The notes beneath the pieces were generated by a model that searched no databases, had not been told where the DNA came from, and worked only from the letters and a program-made list of their open reading frames with translations. 33,306 bases of DNA from Bacteroidota bacterium. Lineage in GTDB: Bacteria; Bacteroidota; Bacteroidia; Bacteroidales; CAIXZF01. The DNA lies in contig JAPLDE010000259.1 in assembly GCA_026391855.1 (NCBI GenBank), forward strand, positions 18,946 to 52,251, given 5' to 3'. A program made the translations under genes and the position numbers. Of this stretch, positions 26,214-33,306 are shown piece after piece (the first letter of the stretch is position 1; each line of letters begins with the position of its first letter).

Positions 26214-28295
26214 CTACTTTGTTTTTATGAATTTCATGGTTTGAATTTCATGGTCACTTATCAGCCTTATCATGTAAACACCTTCTGGTAATTTGCTGAT
26301 ATCCAGCCTGTTTTGTTGAGTGCCGTTTCTTTGCCGGGAACTGACAACCTGACCCTGAATGTTCAGAATATCGATCTGAAGCTGGTTCGCTAACTCAGGC
26401 AGCATGATCATGATCATATCATTGGCAGGGTTTGGATAGATAACTGTACCGTTGTTGCGGATAACCGGTATGGAAACCCAGGGAGCAACGGAGATATTAT
26501 CCAGGAATACATTATCAGCCGTAGAGGTAACAGAATTCGCCTGATCGACCCGGCAAAGTGCCTGCATGCTTACGTGGACATTTGGTCCGTAAGGTCCCAG
26601 ATAGAAGATCCGGGAAACAAAGGGGTCGTTACCGGCAGTTGCCGGAATAAAGTCATAAGCTCCGTACAGATCAGGAATCTGGATGGAATCGTTGACCATG
26701 ACCCGGAACCAGCAATATCGTTGATTTTCACTGAATGTCTGGCGAAGATCCAGGTACAGACCTGCTTCAGGAAAACTATTATTGATTTCACAGGTGTAAA
26801 GGGTTGCAATATGATCAGCATAGGTCCAGGCCTGTGTTGAAGATACGTTTGTGTCTTCAGGCCATGAGGCGGCATTGCCTCCGGTCATCTGGACACCGGT
26901 TGTGTTCAGATTGCCAATGTCAGGCAGCACGAAGAAATGGCTATTGGCGGCAGAAGCCGGTCCCAGGTGATCAAAATAGTTTGCCGTTTCGAAATTAACA
27001 CTAAAAGCATTGGAGGGAACGGTGTTAAAAATGGTTTTCACCAGGCTGTCGTTGGTTGTGTTAGCATCTCCCGGGAAGCTGGCTTTTACGGTTATTTCGT
27101 TTAGGCCCGGAGTGGTAAGGTCGGCGGGCTGGGAAAACGTATAGGATGAGGATCCATTGACGGGTATGGTGTCGGTGATGACATCATTCACCCATGCTCC
27201 CTGGTTAATTTTATAAGAAACAGGGATTTGTGTGCCAAAGGTGAGGCCTACGTTCTTGAAAACAGCGGAGACATATTCCTGGTTCGAAAGAGAGCAACCT
27301 GAGACCGGTCCGGAGATATCGGTCACTGTCATGTCGGGATACGGCTCAAAAATGGTGATGTCATCGATGGAGATTCCTTCATCAGTTGTCGCATCATTGG
27401 TAACAAAACGGAAACGGAACTGAACTTGTGGTTTTCCGGCCAAACTTTGTATTGCGGTGGTGAATTGCTGCCATCCTGCCGTAACTCCGCTCCATTTTGG
27501 CGGAGCTAATGAGCCCTGGTTGCTGGTGTTGTTATAGAAACCTGATGTAGTATTGATTTTATACCAGCTGCTGTCGTTCACCGAAACTTCCATGATCATG
27601 GCATCGAGGTTAGCCTCGGTGTGCATATTCAGCCAAAGCGATATATACGGATGAAAATAGAACGTCAGATTGTAACAGGGTGATAAGACATAACTGTTGG
27701 AGTTTGAAGAATAGTCCTGGGTCAGCCCTGTTGTCCAGCAAGTTGTGCCGCTATGGGCAGCATTCAGGTGGGGCTTTGCCGGGGTTCCCATCACCCAGTT
27801 GTTGATGCCAACGACAGCCCCGCTGGTCCAACCATCCGGACCATTCTCGAAATCAGTAACGAAGGTGCCGATAGGTGAAACGTAAGGTACATTATAAACC
27901 AATTTGGTGAGGGTATCATTGTAAGGATTTGGATCACCGGTCAGGTTAACAACAGCAATTACATGATAAGTCCCGACAGTTGAGAAGTCAGCCAGCTGGG
28001 CAAACTGATGGCTGACGATCATCATTTTCTGGATTGAATCAGGAATGGTATCGGTAAACCAGGTTACTCCATTATCAATAGAATAGGAAACGGGTATATT
28101 CTTGACAGTCATGTCTCCCATGTTTTTAATTTTAATGTTGACGGCTACCTGGCTGCCCAGTCCGCAGGCGGTACTCACGGTTTCAAGTGACATCATGTTT
28201 ACATCAACGGTAGGCTTGTTCATAATGGTGAAATTGTCCACGTAAACGTTATCACCGACTCCACCGGTAGAATAAGCATCGTTGTATTTACAGGA
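26214..28295 (-). repeat. Tandem-duplicated segment, copy 1 (copy 2 at 31221-33305)
   Basis: Residues 929-1621 of this gene are collinear with the whole visible part of the neighbouring gene (693 against 694 residues), from SCKYNDAY to the final KFxKTK. Domain order is identical: CARDB-like, MAM-like, CARDB-like, module 2, sorting domain. Similarity is recognisable also in DNA: the last bases of the window closely match 28271-28296. The copies have diverged in many residues, so the duplication is not recent. Confidence 0.85.
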
Positions 28296-31079
28296 TGATT
28301 GAAGGGTAATTTTAATGGGAGCTCCAATATATGCGGAAAGCGGGAACATCTGGGTGTTATACTGATCGCCTTGCTGGGAGACCGGGTTAAAGTTAACCAC
28401 GTTATTGCTGTTGGGGAGTTCTATTGAGTCATTGATCAGGATCCTGAACCAGGAATAGAGCGGGCCACCCTGGTTAACATAGGTCTGCCTGAGGTCAAGC
28501 ATAAGAACGGGTTCTGTAAGACTAGAAACATCAACCATACAGGAGGCTGCAAACGCCTGGTGATCGGTATAAACCTCCCATGCTTGCTGAGCGGAGGTTG
28601 AATTTCCGGAACTGTTTGGCCAGGTTCCGGCCAGGTTACCGGTCATATGAAGGGCAAATGAGTTGGATACCCCTATTCCCGAATTCACATTAATACCGGC
28701 ATTACTGCCGTTGCTGAGGGAGAAATAAGAAGCGGTCCCGGTCTCGAAATTCTCATGGAACGGAAATGTGGTGATCTGGTGGATATTGAAAACGGTGGTC
28801 TTAATGGTGTCGTTTGTACCAATGATATCACCGGGGTAACTGGTATAAGCCATAATACTGTGTGATCCCTGGACAGAAAAATCACCCTGGGCTGCAAAAG
28901 TATAAGAAATGGTATCTCCCGGGGCAAGGGAAACGTTGGCCGTTTCGGTAACAATGTTGCCACCGAGTTTATAGCTCACCGGAATGTTGGAAACAGCCAG
29001 GTTCCCTATATTCTTCAGCTTCACTGTCACATTTTCTGTTGCTGTGAGGCTGCATCCGGAAACCGGGTTTGTAATCTTTACCACTCCCACATCAGGTAAG
29101 GGCGATTCAATGGTGACCTCATCGATCCCGATGTCGGTATTCCCATTGTTACTGGCTGTAGCCCTGAACCTAATGACAACAAAGGGGGAAGTTGAGTTGC
29201 CCAGGTTGACTGTTTTCAATTCCCATCCCAATGGTGTAGTGGTAAATTTGGATAAAAACTGATAGGTCAGTCCTCCGTCGTACGAGGCCCATACGGCCAG
29301 GCTGTCGTTTTGAGTGGTATTGATATAATAGAATCGGAGTTCTTTGGCGCCGGGGCTGGAGAAATCGAGGAAGAGGCTGATGGTGCCCTGGGTCCCGGAA
29401 GAGTTGCCTGCTGAATGGAAGCGGGCTGAATGAATGGTCCCAAGAGCACCGGGAACAGTGTAGGCTCCGTTGTTGTTGGTCCATCCGCCTGCAGTGCCGT
29501 CATCATTTCTTCTCCATGAAGCATTACCTGTGAACGGGGAAGAAAGCCAGTAAACAGAGGGTATATCCCGTGTAGACTGACGGTTTATCCAGATACTGTC
29601 AAAGTGTTCGGTATAAGGAATGGGTGTCCGCTGCTGGTATATAACCGTCTTTACCAAAGTGTCATTCAGCGGATTGGGGTCAGCGATTCCGTTGGGACTT
29701 GAACACCAGGCTTTTACAGTAGATTGACCAGTGGTGGGGAAAAGATATCCTCCCAGGTTGATATTGGCGGCTGTCCCAAGGGGTGTCAGACTTCCATTCC
29801 AGGCCGATTGGACCGGGGCTCCGTTATTGACCGAATAGGAAAGCTGTGCAGAAATAAGGTCATTACCGCCAAAATTCTGTAAAGTGACTTTAATGGAGTC
29901 CTGCGGATCGAAAATGATATTGTTGGGTTTGTTGATAGCTGCCATTCCGGCATCGTCTCCGGTAACCAACTCAATGCTCACCTGGTCAAGGCCGATATCA
30001 GTCTGGCCATTGAGGGTCCCTCTGAACCGGATGATCGTAGTGGAAGAAGTAGACGTCCCGATATAGACTGTTTTTTCGTTCCAGCCACCGGTGGTGGTAA
30101 AGAACCTGGTCAGGAAATTGAAGGTGGTACCGGCATCGAAGGAAACGTAAAGAGAAAGGCTGTCAACGCCATTGTTATTGATATACATGAATTTCACCTT
30201 TTTCAGACCCGGAGTAGTGAAATCAGCGTAGAGATCGAGTGATCCCTGGGCTCCGTTTGGTGTACCTGCAGAATGGAACCTGGCAGAATTGGTGGTACCG
30301 GAAGCCCCTGCCGGGTTATAAGCACCCTGGTTCGCGCTTGACCAGCTGGCAGAAACACCGTCATCATTTCTTCTCCAGGAGTTATTCCCGGTGTTGGGAG
30401 TGTTTTTCCAGTGATTGTCGGGTACATCCCTGAACCCATCCCCGTTCGCCCACACATTATCAAAGGTTTCCGTGAAAGGGACGGCCACAAATACAGGGCT
30501 GTAGGGTGGTGGAACGTTGCATCCGGCCAGCGGGGTGGCATAAACCACAGTCCCGGCGATGGCTGCATAGGCAGTGGCGCTGGTTGAAGATGAACCCAGC
30601 CAGTTTGACCCTACATTAGGATTGGCTAAAGGGCTGCATTTCATCAGGGTAGCCCCTAAGCCGTTAGCTGCAACCGGCCAGGGATTTAAAATCTGGTACC
30701 TGACCGAGTCAATGGTTACATTGTTTGAGTCTTTCAAAACGATAGATTCGCCGGTGTTTGATAAAACTTCTCCTGCATCCCATTGAAGAGTGCCGCTGAT
30801 GTTAAAATAGGTGTCGGCAGTGGCTGCTGATTTGGCAACGATCACAAACCCATTGGCGGGTATGATCATGGAAGGAAAAGTGTAAGTGATGGCAGTGGTA
30901 AATTTATACCCGGTAACATCAACGGGTAAAGCAGTCGTGTTGTACAATTCAATGAATTCAAGGCGGTGAACGGTTGAAGGATCATTGTACATGATCTCGG
31001 TGATAGCCAGACTCTGACTTTTAAGCATAAAAGGAGCCCATAACATAATGAGCATCAGAATTGTAATAATTTTTTTCAT
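26214..31079 (-). CDS. Large secreted T9SS protein with lamin-tail and repeated adhesion-like modules
   Basis: The protein has 1621 residues. The start at 31079 gives a signal peptide (KKIITILMLIMLWAPFMLKS, cut near residue 23); a longer frame upstream would put 39 residues before it and is rejected. Order: lamin-tail domain (about 24-145: ITEIMYNDPSTVHRLEFIEL); module 1 (about 200-370, SWRRNDDG) and again at 487-658; CARDB-like repeats of the NDT type after each, about 375-480 and 660-765; module 2 (about 772-953, LMLDLRQTYV); CARDB-like (955-1062); a MAM-like domain (1072-1247, FENGPDGW, ISIDDITIFEPYP); CARDB-like (1248-1352); module 2 again (1357-1532); and the type A sorting domain (about 1545-1621, VIYPNPAND, LDISKLPEGVYMIRL). 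It is exported by Sec and T9SS and is likely attached to the cell surface or released. A role in adhesion is plausible but unproven; no catalytic domain is evident. Confidence 0.9.
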   Translation of the reverse strand: MKKIITILMLIMLWAPFMLKSQSLAITEIMYNDPSTVHRLEFIELYNTTALPVDVTGYKFTTAITYTFPSMIIPANGFVIVAKSAATADTYFNISGTLQWDAGEVLSNTGESIVLKDSNNVTIDSVRYQILNPWPVAANGLGATLMKCSPLANPNVGSNWLGSSSTSATAYAAIAGTVVYATPLAGCNVPPPYSPVFVAVPFTETFDNVWANGDGFRDVPDNHWKNTPNTGNNSWRRNDDGVSASWSSANQGAYNPAGASGTTNSARFHSAGTPNGAQGSLDLYADFTTPGLKKVKFMYINNNGVDSLSLYVSFDAGTTFNFLTRFFTTTGGWNEKTVYIGTSTSSTTIIRFRGTLNGQTDIGLDQVSIELVTGDDAGMAAINKPNNIIFDPQDSIKVTLQNFGGNDLISAQLSYSVNNGAPVQSAWNGSLTPLGTAANINLGGYLFPTTGQSTVKAWCSSPNGIADPNPLNDTLVKTVIYQQRTPIPYTEHFDSIWINRQSTRDIPSVYWLSSPFTGNASWRRNDDGTAGGWTNNNGAYTVPGALGTIHSARFHSAGNSSGTQGTISLFLDFSSPGAKELRFYYINTTQNDSLAVWASYDGGLTYQFLSKFTTTPLGWELKTVNLGNSTSPFVVIRFRATASNNGNTDIGIDEVTIESPLPDVGVVKITNPVSGCSLTATENVTVKLKNIGNLAVSNIPVSYKLGGNIVTETANVSLAPGDTISYTFAAQGDFSVQGSHSIMAYTSYPGDIIGTNDTIKTTVFNIHQITTFPFHENFETGTASYFSLSNGSNAGINVNSGIGVSNSFALHMTGNLAGTWPNSSGNSTSAQQAWEVYTDHQAFAASCMVDVSSLTEPVLMLDLRQTYVNQGGPLYSWFRILINDSIELPNSNNVVNFNPVSQQGDQYNTQMFPLSAYIGAPIKITLQSSCKYNDAYSTGGVGDNVYVDNFTIMNKPTVDVNMMSLETVSTACGLGSQVAVNIKIKNMGDMTVKNIPVSYSIDNGVTWFTDTIPDSIQKMMIVSHQFAQLADFSTVGTYHVIAVVNLTGDPNPYNDTLTKLVYNVPYVSPIGTFVTDFENGPDGWTSGAVVGINNWVMGTPAKPHLNAAHSGTTCWTTGLTQDYSSNSNSYVLSPCYNLTFYFHPYISLWLNMHTEANLDAMIMEVSVNDSSWYKINTTSGFYNNTSNQGSLAPPKWSGVTAGWQQFTTAIQSLAGKPQVQFRFRFVTNDATTDEGISIDDITIFEPYPDMTVTDISGPVSGCSLSNQEYVSAVFKNVGLTFGTQIPVSYKINQGAWVNDVITDTIPVNGSSSYTFSQPADLTTPGLNEITVKASFPGDANTTNDSLVKTIFNTVPSNAFSVNFETANYFDHLGPASAANSHFFVLPDIGNLNTTGVQMTGGNAASWPEDTNVSSTQAWTYADHIATLYTCEINNSFPEAGLYLDLRQTFSENQRYCWFRVMVNDSIQIPDLYGAYDFIPATAGNDPFVSRIFYLGPYGPNVHVSMQALCRVDQANSVTSTADNVFLDNISVAPWVSIPVIRNNGTVIYPNPANDMIMIMLPELANQLQIDILNIQGQVVSSRQRNGTQQNRLDISKLPEGVYMIRLISDHEIQTMKFIKTK

Positions 31080-31170
31080 ATGATATTGTTTAAAGGTGTT
31101 CTTATAAACGAAGTAAATATAATGAAAAAGATCAAAGGGTATTATAAAATTAATTATATATTGAGCAAAA

Positions 31171-31203
31171 AAAGAGGGTTCCCAATAATGAGACACCCTC
31201 TTT
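31171..31203 (-). terminator. Rho-independent terminator between the two secreted-protein genes
   Basis: AAAGAGGGT at 31171-31179 pairs with ACCCTCTTT at 31195-31203 over a 15-nt loop. On the minus strand the stem begins about 18 bp after the stop codon of the right-hand gene and is followed by a T run. It lies in the 141-bp gap upstream of the start at 31079, so that gene probably has its own promoter; I could not identify one with confidence. Confidence 0.78.
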
Positions 31204-31220
31204 CTTCAAGAATTCCGGTA

Positions 31221-33306
31221 TTATTTGGTTTTGACAAATTTCAGGGTTTGAAGATCATGATCCCTCAACATTCTGATAAAGTAAACTCCCTGAGGCAAGT
31301 TGCTGATATCCAGTCTGGTTTGCTGAATTCCTGAAAATTGTTGTGTACTTAGCAGTTGTCCCCGGATGTTCAGCATTTCAATACCAACCTGGTTGACCAT
31401 ACCGGAGAAGGTAAGGATCACCTGGTCGCTGGCCGGGTTGGGATAGAGGCTGGTACCCTGATCATTGATTACGGGGATTCCGCTGGTAAGGGCGATGCTG
31501 ATGTTGTCAAGGAAGACATTATCGGCAGTGCCGCTTGTGCTGTTGGCCTGGTCGACCCTGCAGCATGCCTGGAGGCTGATCGTGCAGTTGGGACCGACCC
31601 CGTAAAGCGGGAAGAGATGGGTTACATAGGCGTCGTTATTGGCGGTAACAGGGTTAAAGCTATTCCGTCCCAGGAGGTCAGCAGCCTGGATGGTACCATT
31701 GATCATGACCCGGAACCAGCAGAATTTGGGTCCGTCGCTAAAGGTCTGGCGCAGGTCAAGGAACAATGCCTGTGTGGTCAAAGGCGAATTTTCCACATAA
31801 CAAGTATAGAGGGTGGAGATATGGTTGGTATATCCCCAGGCCTGTGCTGCAGTGGTAGCGGTGTCCCAGGGCCAGTTTACACCGGCTCCTCCTGTCATCT
31901 GGAAGCCGGTGGAATTGGCAGTTCCAGCATTAGACACCACGTTTGCCTGGCTTTGGGATGCAACTGTAGGAGCGAGGTGATTGAAGTAACCCGGGGCATC
32001 AAAGGTAACTGACCAATAATCTCCTGACAAGATGTTAATCAGGGTCTTAACCATGGTATCGTTGGCTGTGTTGGGATCACCGGGATAATGGGCTTTCACC
32101 TGCAACTGGTGAGCACCGGCAGCAGAAAGATTGGCCGGAAGGGTAAAGGTATGTGACAGGGTAGCCCCTGGTGCCAGGGTGCTGAGAATTGTATCAGATA
32201 CCCAGTTACCGTTATCAACCTTATACGAAACAGGAATTGAATTAACGGTGATCACTCCGGCATTTCTCACATCAGCAGTGATAAATTCTGCATTGGTCAG
32301 ATCGCATCCCGATGAGGGAGCTGTAATACCGGAAATGGACAGGTCGGGATAAGGTTCAAAAATCGATACATCATCCACGGCAAAGCCTTCATTAACCGTT
32401 GTCCCATTAGTAGCAAAGCGGAACCTTATCTGAACCTTGGCTTTCCCTGCCAACCCCGGCAAAGATGTAATATATTGCTGCCATCCGTTAGAATTGCCGC
32501 ACCATTTAGGAGGTGTCACCGGCGTCTGAGCACTGGTGTTGTTATAGAACCCAGAATCGGCCGTGAATTTATACCAGGCACTGTCGTTAACCATGACTTC
32601 CACTACCATGGCATCCCTGTTTATCTGGGTGTTGAAGTTCAGCCAGACTGAGAGATAAGGATTTACCATGTTGGTGAAATTATAACAGGGTGACAGGATA
32701 TAGCTGTTCGAATTATTGTTGTAATTCTGAGAAAGACCTGTAACCCAGCAGTTTACACCACTATGGGCCGAATTCAGTGTAGGTTTTGCGGGAGTTCCGA
32801 ATTGCCATTCATCCACTCCGGCTATCATAGCGCTGGTCCAGCCATTTTGCCCGCTTTCAAAATCTTCCAGGTAGAAATTACCCAGGGTGATATAGGGGAT
32901 AGTGGTGATGGATTTTAATATGGTGTCATTCAGATGATTGGCATCACCGGGTTGGCTTACAACGATTTTACAATGGTGGATTCCCGTGCCGGAAAGATCA
33001 AGGCCGGCCACTGAGGTATAAACCAAGGTACTGTCGGGCACGATGGAGTCGGTAATGATTTCATTGACCCAGGTTAACCCGTTGTTTACTGAGAAGGCAA
33101 TGGGTATATTATGCTGGGTAGCGATTCCCTGGTTCTTGATCTTCACCACCATATGTTCCTGGTTGGTTAGGCCGCAACCATCAAGGGGGGCGTCAACCGA
33201 CTGCATAGCCAGTTCAACGGGGGGCTTTGTGCGGATAATGATGTTATCCACGAATGCATTGTCACCATTATTGGGTACAGCATAAGCATCATTGTATTTA
33301 CAGGAT
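31221..33306 (-). CDS. Secreted T9SS protein, C-terminal part, paralogue of the neighbouring gene
   Basis: The frame is open through the right edge, so the N-terminus and signal peptide are outside; 694 residues are visible. They start with SCKYNDAYAVPNNGDNAFVD, aligned with SCKYNDAYSTGGVGDNVYVD of the 1621-residue neighbour, so a GTG at 33251 is not the start. Domains in order: end of module 2, CARDB-like repeat (MQSVDAPLDGCGLTNQEHM), MAM-like domain (FESGQNGWTS, FAVDDVSIFEPYPD), CARDB-like repeat (ITAPSSGCDLTNAEF), module 2 (LFLDLRQTFSDG), and a T9SS type A sorting domain (SLYPNPASD, LDISNLPQGVYFIRM, ending KFVKTK). It should be exported to the cell surface by T9SS. The visible part has no enzyme motif; adhesion or matrix function is an inference. 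Confidence 0.88.
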   Translation of the reverse strand, partial: SCKYNDAYAVPNNGDNAFVDNIIIRTKPPVELAMQSVDAPLDGCGLTNQEHMVVKIKNQGIATQHNIPIAFSVNNGLTWVNEIITDSIVPDSTLVYTSVAGLDLSGTGIHHCKIVVSQPGDANHLNDTILKSITTIPYITLGNFYLEDFESGQNGWTSAMIAGVDEWQFGTPAKPTLNSAHSGVNCWVTGLSQNYNNNSNSYILSPCYNFTNMVNPYLSVWLNFNTQINRDAMVVEVMVNDSAWYKFTADSGFYNNTSAQTPVTPPKWCGNSNGWQQYITSLPGLAGKAKVQIRFRFATNGTTVNEGFAVDDVSIFEPYPDLSISGITAPSSGCDLTNAEFITADVRNAGVITVNSIPVSYKVDNGNWVSDTILSTLAPGATLSHTFTLPANLSAAGAHQLQVKAHYPGDPNTANDTMVKTLINILSGDYWSVTFDAPGYFNHLAPTVASQSQANVVSNAGTANSTGFQMTGGAGVNWPWDTATTAAQAWGYTNHISTLYTCYVENSPLTTQALFLDLRQTFSDGPKFCWFRVMINGTIQAADLLGRNSFNPVTANNDAYVTHLFPLYGVGPNCTISLQACCRVDQANSTSGTADNVFLDNISIALTSGIPVINDQGTSLYPNPASDQVILTFSGMVNQVGIEMLNIRGQLLSTQQFSGIQQTRLDISNLPQGVYFIRMLRDHDLQTLKFVKTK

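Noticed and set aside
26018..26230. Small plus-strand frame after nfnB
   Set aside because: It runs through a palindrome and a terminator hairpin; no conserved or hydrophobic pattern.
31356..32012. Plus-strand frame of 218 codons opposite the right-hand T9SS gene
   Set aside because: Long but antisense to a repeat-rich secreted protein with clear domains; glycine-rich shadow without start context or family pattern.
26214..33306. CRISPR or short tandem repeat array in the repetitive secreted genes
   Set aside because: The repetition is at protein-domain level with strong divergence; there are no short identical direct repeats with regular spacers.

Overview
The window looks like a chromosomal segment of an anaerobic member of the Bacteroidota, probably Bacteroidales or Marinilabiliales-like. 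The evidence is: a gliding-motility gldG fragment followed by a DUF4340 gene; two secreted proteins ending in type A sorting domains of the type IX secretion system (T9SS); AT-rich upstream regions without Shine-Dalgarno-dominated starts; and an NfnAB-type flavin transhydrogenase, which is typical of anaerobes. The genus cannot be assigned from sequence alone.

Region 1 (about 1-16970, all on +) is one long, tightly packed gene series. It opens with the 3' part of gldG and a DUF4340 gene. It continues as a surface-polysaccharide locus: an MBOAT O-acyltransferase with an SGNH-like partner; two paralogous polymerase/ligase-type membrane proteins flanking a Wzx-type flippase; a GT4 glycosyltransferase; a glutamine-hydrolysing asparagine synthetase; a second GT4; a FemAB/GNAT-like acyltransferase; a WbmS-like polysaccharide deacetylase; an ExoA-like GT2; and a third O-antigen ligase family protein. 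Many junctions overlap (ATGA or 11-13 nt), so translational coupling is likely. The second polymerase is broken by a one-base frameshift near 8300. The first polymerase is intact but has Lys where the H[NSQ]X9GXX[GTY] ligase motif has His.

Region 2 (16971-25897) is metabolic. A strong hairpin terminator separates the polysaccharide series from a convergent NADP-type glutamate dehydrogenase gene (gdhA, -). Divergent to gdhA is a 1168-residue hybrid protein: a GAF-like N-terminus, a degenerate and an intact receiver domain, and a PEP-synthase-type ATP-grasp domain without the phospho-histidine and PEP domains. Next come three genes in tandem: a protein made of two copies of an eight-cysteine putative zinc module, NfnA, and an NfnB carrying a third copy of the same module at its N-terminus. 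This shared cysteine module is the most distinctive feature of the window and suggests a dedicated accessory or regulatory element for the electron-bifurcating NfnAB enzyme.

Region 3 (25898-33306) has a gene-free stretch with a perfect 38-bp palindrome of dispersed-repeat type. It is followed by two minus-strand genes for large modular secreted proteins (1621 aa, and at least 694 aa running off the right edge). Their C-terminal 693/694 residues are collinear paralogues, so they arose by tandem duplication. Each gene has its own hairpin terminator.

No rRNA, tRNA, CRISPR array, insertion sequence, prophage or plasmid-type gene was recognised.
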